A DNA stretch of 64,000 nucleotides from Conoideocrella luteorostrata (GCA_032433595.1 JASWJB010000010.1:1-64000), one strand, 5' to 3'. Shown: positions 10,917-23,577, numbered from the stretch's first letter. Numbers and translations are program-made. The notes: generated from the sequence alone by a model not told the origin.

Positions 10917-12764
10917 TTACCAAGTCTCAGCAATGTACTGTCCAGCTTCCTTCTTCAGCTTCCAGAAATTCTTGGCCTCCTCGCGCTCCAAATTGCCCTT
11001 GGCCATAGCGACACCAACCAAGGAGTCCTCAACGCCTTCGCCCATGCCCTTGGAACTGCCGCAGACAAAGATGCGGCCGTCTACCGAGTTGGCAATGTAC
11101 CATACGAGGTCAGCTTGGTTTTGCACTTCTTCTTGGACATAGCGGCCTTCGCCTCGGCGGCTTTGCACAACACGTTTGACCTCGTCTTCATGCACGCCCC
11201 ATTCGCCACTGTAAATTTCATCAACGAGTGAGTCGCGGATTCCTTGCAGCACCCAAACCTTATTGGCACAGTTAGCCTGCTTCAGACGTCGCTGGACAAA
11301 GCCGCGGAAGGGAGCAATGCCAACACCCGCACCAATGAGGAGCATTGGACCATCCGAGTTGAACTGCTTTGCCAATGGGTTGGCCATGAGACCCTTGAAC
11401 ATCGGGATATAGAACTCGGGAGTCTTGTCGCCGTTTTCCTGTGCCTTGATACAGCGGCGAGCCTGTCTTTCGAAGAAACCTGACCCGACTCCCGTGCGGC
11501 AGCCCTTCTTCCAGTCATTTGTCTCATGAACAGTGACTGCAATTTCGATGAGACGATGCTGTTTCTGGTCGCGCATTTGGAAGGACTCATGAGGGTCATT
11601 GGAAAGGGAGTAGAAACGGGGCATTAGGGGTTGAAGGCAGGAGAGAAGCTCGTCCATTGGAGGGTGAGAACTAGGGAAGGCATTCAACAGCTGGGACACA
11701 GTAATATGAGGTCCAGTGCGGAAATCGCAGAATGTTCCCTGACCCTCTGCTGAGCAAAGGAAAAGGAGAATCTTCTTCTCATTCTCAGAGGTAGCGTGTT
11801 CAGCTAGAATTCTGAGGAGAGGTTTGGTAGGAGGATAGGATTGAAGATCAGTACACCAGGTGAGCAGATCGCGACGAGTGGTAACCAGTTCTCTCGGTTT
11901 GTCATCCCCCCAGACGGTTGGATATCTGCCCTTTGTGGTGGTCAACAGGACTGGTTTGTTGCGAAGGAACCGAGGCACCATCAGCGCATCGAGAACGTCT
12001 TCAACAGCCAATTCACAATTTGGGGCCATGACACCGATGGCGCCGCCAACTTTGAAATCACTGCCGTCCTCTTCGGGATAATCCGTGATATCAAGATCGA
12101 AATGGTATGTTCGCTTCTCCGCACCGTCCTTGGTCAATTCCCTCGTGGTATGAATCTTGGCCGGGTGGACATAATAAGGCGGATGTGGTTGAACGAATCT
12201 GGGCGGCTGAATTGAAGTATCGACGGGTGATAGCTTTTGGTCGTGGTTGACATTGTCTACGAATGGTGCGACACTAATTATGGAATCGCGATCAGAATCG
12301 AGTGAAATGCCGGAGTCGCTCGGGGATGTGGCGCTTCGAGGCTTAGCGATTGGTTTGAAAGAGACAGTCTTTTCCGGTATTTCAGCAATCTTAGTCAATG
12401 CCGTGGGAATGTCGCCGATGTTGAGACCGAGTGATCGAAAGGCATCGTTGTCTGGCAAGGCAACAGTCTCGTAATACAAGCCAGTGCGACGAGAGCCCAT
12501 CAGACAGCAGCCACCGCCACAACAGCGACCGACAAACTCGGCCGTAGTTTCACCAGTAAGACGCTGAATATCGCGAGCATTCTGTGCGATGAGCCTTGTC
12601 GAGGCTCGGCGCTGGCGGGGTTGAACTCGAGATGTGGGCTCGTCCAGGTCCTCAGAGTCTTCCGAGTAAGTCAATGAGGGAGCTATTGACGGCGTCTTGG
12701 GCTCCGAGGGGATGCAGTCAGAAGTGGAAGCCACGAGATATTGGGCCTGGACCGAATCGCTCAT
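10917..12764 (-). CDS. FAD/NADPH oxidoreductase of the P450-reductase-like (FNR) family, no flavodoxin domain
   Basis: One exon, 615 aa. Residues 1-190 are Ser/Thr-rich and probably disordered, except for an unusual Cys block RCCGGGCC (Cys 81, 82, 86, 87). From about 200 the protein follows the FAD-binding and NADPH-binding half of diflavin reductases. FAD motif: PRFYSLSND at 382-390. Second FAD block: GVGSGFFERQA near 425. NADPH pyrophosphate motif: GAGVGIAPFRGF at 478-489. Later NADPH block: VCGSSKGMGEGV at 567-578. The chain ends in an aromatic residue (Trp615), as the family often does to cover the flavin. The FMN/flavodoxin domain of cytochrome P450 reductase or sulfite reductase is absent, so it must pass electrons to a separate carrier or directly to an acceptor. 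The partner is unknown. Confidence 0.88.
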   Translation of the reverse strand: MSDSVQAQYLVASTSDCIPSEPKTPSIAPSLTYSEDSEDLDEPTSRVQPRQRRASTRLIAQNARDIQRLTGETTAEFVGRCCGGGCCLMGSRRTGLYYETVALPDNDAFRSLGLNIGDIPTALTKIAEIPEKTVSFKPIAKPRSATSPSDSGISLDSDRDSIISVAPFVDNVNHDQKLSPVDTSIQPPRFVQPHPPYYVHPAKIHTTRELTKDGAEKRTYHFDLDITDYPEEDGSDFKVGGAIGVMAPNCELAVEDVLDALMVPRFLRNKPVLLTTTKGRYPTVWGDDKPRELVTTRRDLLTWCTDLQSYPPTKPLLRILAEHATSENEKKILLFLCSAEGQGTFCDFRTGPHITVSQLLNAFPSSHPPMDELLSCLQPLMPRFYSLSNDPHESFQMRDQKQHRLIEIAVTVHETNDWKKGCRTGVGSGFFERQARRCIKAQENGDKTPEFYIPMFKGLMANPLAKQFNSDGPMLLIGAGVGIAPFRGFVQRRLKQANCANKVWVLQGIRDSLVDEIYSGEWGVHEDEVKRVVQSRRGEGRYVQEEVQNQADLVWYIANSVDGRIFVCGSSKGMGEGVEDSLVGVAMAKGNLEREEAKNFWKLKKEAGQYIAETW

Positions 12765-15700
12765 TGTGTGTGGGCGGGCGGTGTTGCCGCGTCAGGTCAA
12801 CGAAGAGTAGTTGTCGTTTTTAGGTGAAGCAGGATTGTTGCGGGGTTTGGCGTAAAGTGGTTGGTCTTGCAGATGTTGACAGGACCGCGTGCGTGGCGAG
12901 ACACTGGATTTTAGTGCCGCCGGCCTCAGTACATTTGCTGAGTAGGGAGACAAGTTTGTAAGTAGGCTGAGTATGATAGAGTGATGGGACGGCGGAGGCT
13001 AATGCAATCCAATCAAGATGCAATTGCAATCATTGAGTGCAGGTATCTCTCACTGTTTGTCGTTGAGTGCCGAAAGAGTTGCGTTGACCAAGGGAAGGAT
13101 CGAGGGACAAAGGCTGCTGCAGGAGGATTTGAACAAATAAATTTGGAACCGGCAAACGAGAATGCAGGTGAACGTGGAGGCCGAGGGCTGGTTTTGGGGG
13201 CCCGACCCAGCAGAAAGGTCGTGCTAGTGGAGGGGGGGTAACTGGGGGATGGGGTGTGCCGAGCGTTTCGAAGGACTCTGGTGCAATGGCATGACGCTTA
13301 ATCAGGGTTTAGTAACACTGTGCGGTGCATGTTCCGGAACAAAGCACCGGGAAGACCGCCAAAATGCACTTGGCACCTTATAAATGAACCATGCGATTAC
13401 TGTACATTGACAATTCTTCAGCTACCAAACCGGATGAGCTTGTTGACGCTACTTACTTCACAGCTGTAAGACGCGCCAAGAGTCGGCAGTGGTATGATCC
13501 CATCAATTTGATCAATGCCAGCCAGCCAACTGAGGTGGACACTTGGCACTCTATCGTCCGTGAGCTCCCAGTGTATCGCATTGATACCGGCGCAGGTGAA
13601 AAAGTCAATGACTTAATCATACCGAAATGGTGACATGTGTAATAGTCGCAAGAAGTCGCACAAAGCCGGTACGGAGTACAACATTGTGCGGAGTACTCCG
13701 TAGTTACCCACCCATATCTTCATTTGGCCTGGCTCTCCTTTTTATCAATCAACCTGTACGACCCGACATTTTTCATGCTGGATGGGGCAGGTGCCGCCGA
13801 GTAAGGGGCGAGATCCAATACACCTCAAAAAAATAAAAATAAAAGAAAAACAATTTGAATATAAAAAGCAAACAGCAGATATTATAGCGAAAAGGCAGGG
13901 CTTTAAGAATGACACCCCGGCTCGTTGACAAATGCGCGAGCTGCGCCCTTGTTCAATTGATCTGGCCCGAGCTCTGCACAATTTTGGTCGTACCTCATTG
14001 CTGCCCTGACGAACAGAGTACTTAGTATTGCGCCGTTTATGCTTCAAAACCACTGCAGAAGATACTGCCAAGTCTGCTTGTATTGCAGGGAGTGGCAATA
14101 ACTGTGCGGAATAATATCCGAAGCTGAACCGCCAACCGATATACGGAGTAGGGAGCACGGAGTATGGACTCCAGAGCCCGTGGCGGATCTGATATGGATG
14201 GGGACGAGAGGGTAGTTATCAATCGGCCTAACCAGCCAACGCAGCAGGCCTGCCCTATACCTCCCTTCTCCTTGGCTCGCACGTGCGCCGTGCCACCCGA
14301 GCTGCCCGGCACGCAAGTGGCTAAGCCACTCCTAGAGCAATTTTTTCGCAGATGGTAGTTATGCCCACCATTTTGCTGCAATTATTCCCTGATGCAGTGT
14401 TTTTGTTGCGTCATGCTGGGCCATATGAGTTGATTGATGTTGTGCGTCGGATATTGATTTAACCAGCCAACCCTGGAGGTAAAATGCGTTGATGACGGTG
14501 GCCCTTCCATCGATGGTCAGGACACGCCGAAAATCGGAACTCTGATGTCCTGTTGGTCTTCCCAGGTCGCCCGCCACATGCCTAACCTTTGGCAGGCATT
14601 TGTCGGACCTCTGGCTTCAATGTTTTGAGCCACTTTGCTCCATCCACACCCCCGACGGGAGTGGTCGCGTCATAGTGCGAGCCTGGGCCGCTACCATTTC
14701 TTTCCGATGACCCCCAACTTATCAACGCGACCCGGCTTCCACATCCGATGGGTCGATTGAGATGTTTCCTCTTTGTAGTGCGATATTTATTGCAGTCATT
14801 TTCTAGCAGTGTGCGAAAACCATACAATATGTCTCGGTATGCAACTTTTCCGATTCTCTTCATGCAGTACAAGAAATCCTTGTTCCCCAAAAGAAGAATT
14901 TCCCTCCACGAACAAAGGACGCGAGTCGAGCTTTTTAGTCTAGACGCAGCCAGCCTCATCGCGCCATTCTTGCAACGGTGCCCCATCAGGGTTTGGTAGT
15001 GTCCCCGTCCGTTGAGCTGGGCCAAGCGGGCAGGCGAAGGCGGAATCTCCTTTGTCATTGTAATTTCGCTTGGGGGTGATGAATCAAACAGACGTGGGTG
15101 TGGACGGACCTACCAAGCGAGACGGGGCCAATCAGAGGTTCTCGAGACACAAAGTTTTCCCTTCTTGGGGTTCCAATGTCGCGTTATCAGATCATCTTAT
15201 CAATCAGTCAACCGGCATCTACGGAGTAATCATACCCCATTTCACATATATTTGTACAATCAAACGCGGAATCCTGGCTCCGTTTGCCGGGGGCTCGAGT
15301 CAACAAATTTTTATGTAGCATCTGATAACTTTAAACTACTATCATTTCCTCATTTTTTCTTCTTCGCGTACGCCCCTTCCCCTTGTAATTCTTTTCGCTC
15401 CGCAGTGATATTATTACTGGGCCGGACGCTGTTATTAGGCGAGCAGCACGTCAATGAGGCCGAATTGGCCATTGACTTGTCTTTTTGACTCGTACTTTCG
15501 TCATCAAGCCATTAATTTCCGGTGATTTGATACACTCCTACTGAGCCCCCTGAGCACATATGGCCAGTGTTGTATGAGATACAAAATTATACTGTCGCAT
15601 CTCGGTATTATGGCCTGACTCATGCCCATGGGTGCCAACAAAGCTAGCACCAGCTCCCTGGATTTTGAAAGCTGTCATGCGTTATTTTTTATTATTTTTT

Positions 15701-18700
15701 TTGCTTATTACATTTGCCAGTAATATCAGTTAGAATACCTCTAGGCGTTAGTTCGGAGCCGCTGGCCGGGACAAGATGTGAACGTGTGCTGACCGGCCTG
15801 AAATGAATCACGGATTAGCCAGCACGTTTTTGTGTTGTAATCGGACAGAGAAGGTGATCTGCGGCTGATTCACATCGAAGTTTCGAACCCTTGTCTTCCT
15901 CACATGGTATCCAAGTGTCTCTCTCCATATGCCCATAGTCGAGTGGTTCACCTCCAGTATTCTACGGTAACTATCAGAACGCCGCGGCTGGCATCGACTG
16001 GGTCTACGCGGCATGGTAAGATTGCAAACGACCGACTGACAATGCCGAGGCCTAAGCAAAGACGGGTCAATGCCACAATTGGAGACTGTGAATTATCTCG
16101 GAACACGTAGCCCGCCTCAATATTGTGCACATTACTGAGCGGATCGAGCTCGTCCCGCCACAGGCTGCCTCTGCCTTCAACAATTACCAGTATAGTCTCT
16201 GTATCATCGCGACAACTCCGACAGCAATCAGATCCGTCGCCTCGTCGTAAAATGCTCTGGGGATATACCATCTTACTTCAATTCCTGACATTTTTTCTTC
16301 TACAGCTACTCGCTCTATTGTCAGTGAGAGAACGCCCTGGCTGGGGTAGCGACACACCAAGAAGAAGCAGATGGCAAGGAGGTGATAGTGTTTGTTAGTC
16401 AGCGATGCGAAGAAACCCCGATGATGTGTGCATGGCATGAAGACGTACGATAAAGCAGCGTTGATTTCAGCGTCACGATCCCCACCTTCAAAGACTCCAC
16501 AGGCTAAGTGATGAGGGTTTCCAGTGTAGGTAACATCTTCTCATTCATTTAAGGACTGTATTTGTACAACTGGATTAGAGAATTATTCCGTTGTGGATCG
16601 GAACGCTGTGCCATGATTGCATCTAACGTGTCAATAGAACGAGTGGCTCCGGCAAGAAAGGGTTTGATTTCATGGCTGATAGGCCCACAGGAAGCTATTG
16701 CATTACTCATATAGCTCTTTGAGCTAGAGATAGAAGAGCCGCAATCTACAGTAGGTACACCCGATGTTGCCTTAGTATAGCACAAGAGGGCTGGCGATGG
16801 GATGATATTCCTTTATGTACTTTTTTATAATTCGTCCAACTTCAAGCTTCTATGCTACGGGGAGCATAACCAGTGGGTCAGCACGAAGAAGAGACTAGTA
16901 GTCATCAAGATAGATGCTCGCACAGGTACCGGGTTTGTCTCCTAGTTCCAATGTTAATCGAAACGGCCCTTTCATAAAAGATACGTGGTCACGCAGCGTC
17001 GGGCCATCAGCTTTTCGTCGCTACTACTAAAAACACTCGCCTCCTATTGGACCTGTTTGATACATGTCATGGAGGGCTTTGGGAATCATGCTATCATCGA
17101 CTTTGTATCTTTAATATGCTCAATACAATTGTCTTCAAGCATGAGAGGCGTAGGAGCTTGAAGTTCTCTGAAGTCACTAAACGCCCTAAGTGCGGAATCG
17201 GGCACTCCTATGCTCAGCCAAGGTGCCTTTACGCGAGCAAGCACGGGGAAATAAGAAGTCGGGTGAGCTAACCCACCCAACGAGGCGATATGGTGACTGT
17301 ATTAAAAATTTAATCAAGCTCACCTTAGCAGCAGGGTAACCTTGAGCCATCACTTTGGTTGTGTCAATCGAGAACATGAGCTGCCGGACTAAACTTTGTT
17401 GTAGATGGCCGGAAGCATATGCCTTCAAACTCCTTTACATAGAACCCATCTTATTCCCTATCGACGATGGCATAATGCCTGAACGAGCCGTTATGGCAGA
17501 AGACGAGGTATTTAGATGTTCCGAGTTTCATATTCCACCATGGATGTGACGATCGTACCCTGATTCGGTACGGTGGAAAGAACAATGCGCTAGATGTTGA
17601 TATGAAAGATGAAAGAATAGGAAAGTAGAGTGAGAGTATAATTCCAGAGGGACCCCTTAAATATTGAAGTTCGTATTCTTCAAAGTCTTTAAGCAGCCCT
17701 CTCATTCCGCTTCCACGGTCTTGCATTACTCTGGATTAAGTTCAGCTATTATCACAGCCTCAATGGACTCCGTAGCAAGGTAAAAGCATTATTGTCTTCA
17801 AAGCAGCCGCCCGCCTTCCATACATGAATATCAGTTCTTTCCACAATAATGCACAATGCGGCAGCCTCTTTCAATTTGCACCCACTATCAGAACGTAGAT
17901 ACAGATACAGCGTACCGGCGAAAGGGATGCGCTTGCAAAATGTTTGCTTTCTTGAAATGATTTTGAAAGCATATTTTGTCTACATCTCCTCACCTATTTG
18001 GGTGATAGTGGTCCCTTGCTGTCGCTTATGGTGCCTTGAAGTATGGCGGCATCGCAAAATGCTTGTGTGCATCCCGACTGTGGTGCATGCGACATTCCCT
18101 TCGAGGAGGGCGAATATCATGCATGTCAATGAATCGATGCTGAGCAAAGTATATTTTTGTATCTTAACCATGAGATTAAATAATTGTTCGAAAACCGAAA
18201 ACAAAGGCGTTGCTGTTCGCGAACCACTATATTTTGACATTCACGGGACTTCGTTAGTTGTGTCATGCACCCCTAGTGCCGTAATTGTTGTTTATCCCCA
18301 GGGAACTGCACAGCTTACTCGTCCTTAAGAAACTACTTCATCGTGAGGTGGATGAGGAAAGTTATCACGGACCGTTTGTGGCTGCTTGTCCCATCAATTA
18401 GCGTCCTGTGGTGTTGTCATGAACTCAGCCAGTCATGGATGACAACCTGGATTCCATCCACTTGGCAACTGACTCTCGGGGATTTCAAAGGGTCAGAAGG
18501 ACTTCTAGAAGTTACTATGTATTCAAGAACTTCGTTTTAACGACATGGGACTCGTAATTGAAATAACACGGCGGTGTTGTGGCGCAGACATAGATTTCGA
18601 GGTTAGTTTGGTAAAGTCTTAAGTTTTTTTTGGACATTTCATCACACTAATTGGTATTTCTTTTCTAGCCCGCCTGTGAATAACTACTAATGCCGTTTGC

Positions 18701-19892
18701 CACGAGGGATTCAGTTTGGCCAACCTCAGAAAATAAATTGCTTTTCAAGGAAGACCTTGTTCCGAGTCGCTCGCCACCTAGGTATATAATATATTTCATG
18801 TTATAACGGCACGACCTTTTTCATGTTATCTTTCATACGAGAATGCGCGGTTAACACTCACACCACGAAAAAGACCTTGCGCTTTTTCGATACTTTCAGA
18901 ATTCTCAGTCCTGCAGGCCCGAAGAAAATATAGGGTAGGTGTCTATTCTTCTAGACTACGCGCATGCTACCGTGCGGTATAATTAAGTCAATAGCTGTGG
19001 TAATAAGGAGGAGCAATCTAGGAATATTATTGCATGAAAGTGACGAGTTGGAAGTTTCCTGTTGCCTGGTATAGAGAGGTTATGATAGACGTTGAAACTC
19101 GACGGCACATCCGAACCGACTTCAATCTCAAGTCATCTCACCGCGATATTCTCGGCGACACTTTTCATACTTTGCCCTGCCTGACATTCTGTTTTATCGG
19201 CCAAAGTTAGTAGCTCGAAGCAGATGTCTCCCATTATGAACTGCATGCTCAATGCCCGAAGCGAAAAATATCGCGTTAGACGTTGTCATCACTGAGCGCA
19301 AATACATCCAAGTAAACGAGCAGCCAGGTGTCACTCTCGAAATGTTAATGGACGACATTTTGATAACTTAACATAGATGTCGAGGAGTGTTTGGAGAAAG
19401 AACTTGCTAGCCAATCCGGCAGTAGGGAACGTACCAACCACACGCTACACTATCAGAGCGCTCGTAATAAATGACCCGTGATCGTTTTTGCACATCTGAT
19501 GTACGCTACAGAGCACTGAGCTGTGTAGTGTGTTCAATAAATACAAAACAAGTATAGTCTCAACCAGTATCACAGTGTACACGCATCAAAATGTGAAATG
19601 CATATCTTTTAATGTGGCCAAACGCCATTAGCTTGTTACATAAATAATTCAGCCCAGCCCAGAACGCCGTCTCGCCGTAGTGAAACCATCCGGTCAAATA
19701 GCAGAGAGAGTTCATACCGGAAAATCCTCAAAGATGAACAAAACGAATGCAAAACATGATGAACAGTTACAACTATTCAAATCTCTCAAGTTGCAGTAGA
19801 TTGGCCCGGATTTCTCATCCTTTCGTTGAATAAAGGATGAGTTGTCTCGTGAGCTGCTGTCTCGAAAAACCTGCTCCTTAACCTTCCTCTCT
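12765..19892. other. Gene-poor 7.1 kb block
   Basis: No convincing gene. It contains half-sites and one core (13689-13700) of the TACGGAGTACTCCGTA palindrome. A weak cupin-like relic lies on the minus strand at about 15950-16360, and there are A/T-rich stretches (13825-13870, 15686-15700). Open frames up to 159 codons occur, but with no domain, no neighbour-frame splice logic and no signal peptide. Confidence 0.5.
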
Positions 19893-21088
19893 TTACGACT
19901 TGTAACGCTGGTACTCTCCGGCAACCAAACAGTGATCACGTTCGAAAGGTTCTGTGAGTTGCGGGTTAGTTACTTGTTTGGATCAGAAGTGTACGCATAG
20001 ACTTAAAAAGGACTTACCCAAAGTCATCTGGAATTTGGGCTTGATAGACTCGGCACGCATCTTCTGAACTTCAGCAGCAAACACCTCAGCAGGAGGGGCA
20101 GTGCTGTCAATGCAATTCGCCTTGATGGAGATCACAATGCCGCCGCCGACCTTGAGAAACCAGTTGGCGTTCATGGCTACAATACGGGCTTGATCTGGTT
20201 GGGCAACGTCGGCGAAAATGACATCAACCATGGGGACAATCATTCGATAACGAGTGGGCTGACGGGCATCCTCGACGATTGGCACAACGTTGGTTCGCTT
20301 GGAAGCCATGTTGATAAGGTCACGGCCAGATCGGTGAGAGAACTCAACGGCGTAGACATAACCAGTAGGGCCAACCAAGTCGGCGACGTGGGAGACTGAT
20401 GTACCGGAGGCAGCGCCGAGGTATAGGACGCGGGAACCAGGTTTCATATAGATGTTGTCGGCACCACCAGCGACGGCAGCGCAAAGCTTGCTTCGGAAGG
20501 GGTTCCACATACGGTACTCAACCTTGGTCGTTGTTGAGGTACCGTCGTCATTCTGAACAGTCTCGTCGACAGAGATGCGCTTCTCGCCGTAGACAGACTC
20601 GCCGGGCGTGAGGTTTCGGGTGGCGATACCATCTTCCTTGCCACCACGAACAACGAAGACACCAGGGTGACGGTGAGGCTCCTGTTGAGACAATCTGGTT
20701 AGTGTTCAGACGTATTACATGGCGAAAGAATGTCACGGTCCAGGGAATCAGAAGCATACAACGATGACTCTGGCACCGCCTTTCTGGCCAGGCTTGCCGC
20801 CTCCGCGAGCACCACCGCGAGGTCCTCCACGGCCTCCACGGCCGCCTCTGGCCGGACCACCTCGTCCACCTAATATTGCCAACAGTTAGTCACAGAAGCA
20901 CGGCAATGAAGGACAAAATGTTCAAGTTCAGATGGAGAATTCGTACCGCGAGCAGCACCCCGGCCACCGCCAAATCCTCCTCGGCCACCGCGATCACCAC
21001 CACCGAATCCTCCTCGACCACCTCGGCCACCTCGACCACCTCGCATGCCACCGCCACCGCGGGGAGCGCCGCGGTCACCGAAACCCAT
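19893..21088 (-). CDS. nop1: Fibrillarin (box C/D snoRNP 2'-O-methyltransferase)
   Basis: Nucleolar methyltransferase that modifies rRNA, guided by box C/D snoRNAs; it also methylates a histone H2A Gln in yeast. Four exons join cleanly: 20947-21088, 20760-20869, 20681 down to 20018, and 19893-19951 (introns 77, 78 and 66 nt), giving 324 aa. Residues 1 to about 80 are a Gly/Arg-rich GAR domain with RGG repeats. After RVIV comes [17 protein letters not shown], the usual entry into the catalytic domain. The SAM-binding motif is [20 protein letters not shown], followed by [14 protein letters not shown] and [12 protein letters not shown]. The last exon gives [19 protein letters not shown], a standard fibrillarin C-terminus. 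It is divergent from the uL22 gene with 695 nt between start codons. Confidence 0.97.
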
Positions 21089-21783
21089 TGATGAAAAGTG
21101 GTTGGCGAAGAGCTAACAAATCGTAGACGAGCTATCGCTTATGTGATGTTGGATAAGTCCTCAAGTGCTCCGGTGCGCTGTGAATGATTGTTGTTGTAGA
21201 ACTTGCCGCTGTCGTAGTAACTGCACTCTGGGCAGCCTTTAAGATCAGAAGAATTTTTTGAAGCTACCCAAGAGGCTTTTTTTTCTGCAGTGACCCACAT
21301 TTGTTCTAATTTAGGTTAGATCATTGCATTGGGAAGACCCCAGTCCGCTCCGGCTATTTTCCGTCCTGAATGTGGGGGCTTGACGGGCGAGAAAATATAC
21401 ATCACGTGCTAGAGGGGCAGACTGTCTATGCTGTAAGCAAGTGAATAAGTGCCAAGTCTACGCCTCAATTAAACGAAAAAATTGATATAAAATCTGTTAC
21501 AAGAAATAACCCCTAATAGTTGGTAAAGAATTAGTTTCCCGCTGCATATCGGCATTTTCCATATATTTTCTGGGTGCGTTCACGACCAGCACTTTTCTCA
21601 GCTTTGGGCAGCACCAGAGCCTTTCGATGCTAACCAGGGAGGGCAGTCAAACCCTAACATCAACCCGATTTGGTAAGCGAGTCTTGGTCCCAGCCAAGCG
21701 TCCGGGGGCTAAAGTTTTGAATTTCTCAACTCCAGCCCGTGAATATACGCCGTCGAATCAGTCACCACATCCAAGCCGTCGAG
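21089..21783. promoter_or_regulatory. Bidirectional promoter region of fibrillarin and uL22 genes
   Basis: The only DNA between two divergent ribosome-production genes. Contains AAACCCTAAC at 21649-21658, about 130 nt before the uL22 ATG. This is a telobox-like ACCCTAA site, of the kind bound by Tbf1/Myb-type factors at ribosomal protein genes in several fungi. Factor assignment is inference. Confidence 0.5.
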
Positions 21784-22805
21784 ATGGTGAGTTATGCCCT
21801 GCAAGAGATGGGCCGTTCTATTATGGAACTGGGCAATTACTCTGTTGTGCAGTGTAATTATTCCTGCTCAACATGCAGTTTTCGCCTTTGGTTCTGTTTC
21901 GGGGACGAGTGGGAACGATGAAAGAAAGCAAATTTGTGACAACGACTGACACCTTGTTCCCTTCGAAAAATACAGGTTCGATACGCCGCGACCGAGATCC
22001 AGCCCTCCAAGTCGGCCCGCGCACGCGGTGCCTACCTGCGAGTTTCCTTCAAGAACACCCGTGAGACCGCCCAGGCCATCAACGGCTGGAAGCTTCAGCG
22101 CGCTGTTGCTTTCCTCGAGAACGTCAAGGAGCACAAGGAGGCCGTCCCCATGCGACGATATGCTGGCAGCACTGGCCGCTGCGCTCAGGGTACGACTCTC
22201 GAACCCCCCTCCCCTCTAAATACTAGTCAGCAAGAGAACCGTAGGAAATTTTATGTGTTGGTGAGGCTACTAGACCACGGCACGTTTGAGACGATGAATA
22301 CATTTCGAATGAGTCGCGGCTCCAGTACAACAATGGGTTACAAGTTGTGGGCAATATTATATGACCAAACATGGCTGACAGATAAACTCAACAGGCAAGC
22401 AGTTCGGTGTCTCCAAGGCCCGATGGCCCATTAAGTCGGCTCAATACCTGCTGGACCTCCTTAAGAACGCCGAATCCAACGCCGATGCCAAGGGCCTCGA
22501 TACTGGTGCTCTGATTGTCAAGCACATCCAGGTTAACCAGGCTCCTAAGCAGCGCCGCCGAACGTACCGTGCCCACGGTCGTGTACGTAACCATCTTTTT
22601 GTCAAGTTATAAAGCCAGATGACTAAATTCTAATAACGCAAAATAGATTAACCCGTACATGTCGAACCCTTGCCACATTGAGCTAATTTTGACCGAGGGA
22701 GACGAGGTTGTTCAGAAGTCTAATGAAGTTGTTAGCCGCGAGGAGATCCGCCTTAACTCGAGACAGCGTGGTGCTCGCCTTCGTAAGGCCATCACTGCCG
22801 CATAG
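21784..22805 (+). CDS. rpl17: 60S ribosomal protein uL22 (L17)
   Basis: Large-subunit protein lining the peptide exit tunnel. Coding exons are 21784-21786, 21976-22189, 22395-22582 and 22647-22805, total 187 aa. Exon 1 contributes only the ATG: the next bases are a GTGAGT donor, and acceptor TACAG leads into [18 protein letters not shown], the conserved L17 N-terminus. Further blocks match: [46 protein letters not shown] and the universally conserved C-terminal [14 protein letters not shown]. Introns 1 and 2 are long for this genome (189 and 205 nt), as usual for highly expressed ribosomal protein genes, while intron 3 is 64 nt. Confidence 0.97.
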
Positions 22806-23577
22806 ACATTGAAAAAGCGTTAGTAGGGATCAGGCTTGTGTAGAAGGTGCAGGAAACTCGAGAAACATTGATATGTTTTCATGGCGATTCGTGGCTTTTT
22901 CATCTCTTGGTGTAACGTAGGCTACAGTGGGAGCATGGCATCAAAAGGGAAATATCACATGCACATTTTCCCTTTTTCGCAAGGGTTCTTGACGAAATGA
23001 AATAAAGGGTATTAAAAGTTATATTCACACCAACGTTTGCCGCCAGCCCAGGGCTGTATGAGTGATGTAACCCGAAATGCCCAGAACAGTTGTGGTGATC
23101 GTGTCATGTGGGAGGGCTACTTCTGAGGTTTCTTCGCAGGATTCTTCACTTTTAGCGCGTCGGTACTGTAAATGGCCTCATAATACTCACATTCAGTATG
23201 TCGTGAAGAAGTGAATGGTGCAGATTGATTAGCATCGTTTTGTGTGTGAGCACTAAGTTTACTAGCCGAATTGGCGGCAATGTCAACTGCGCAAGACGTC
23301 ATATGCTGGGCTGACTCCAACACTATATCAACTGATGCTGACGATCTGACATAGCCAAATCGTCATACTTAGCGTGAAGTACGAATTAAATTACCATCCT
23401 AGTTGTGCCCTAGATACCTTTCCAGGCTCGGCTACACTTGATAAATTCGATTCCACGTTCTTTCCAGTAGTTCTTATCTCATGTGATAGAAAATTGAAAG
23501 ATTCATTTCGTCATGAGTTTCTGGCGCTTGGAATCAGAACATTCAGCGACCCGGCCATATATCTCGGTGTGCCCTCC
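22806..23577. other. Intergenic, convergent
   Basis: 3' flanks of the uL22 and F-box genes. A 68-codon frame at 23117-23323 (-) has no recognisable feature. Confidence 0.5.

Noticed and set aside
13391..13633. 80-codon plus frame starting MRLLYID, reminiscent of HET-domain protein starts
   Set aside because: Only the first few residues resemble HET proteins; no further HET motifs and the frame stops early.
20870..21091. Ser/Thr/Ala-rich plus-strand frames opposite the fibrillarin GAR domain
   Set aside because: Shadow of the GC-rich RGG-coding repeats on the other strand.
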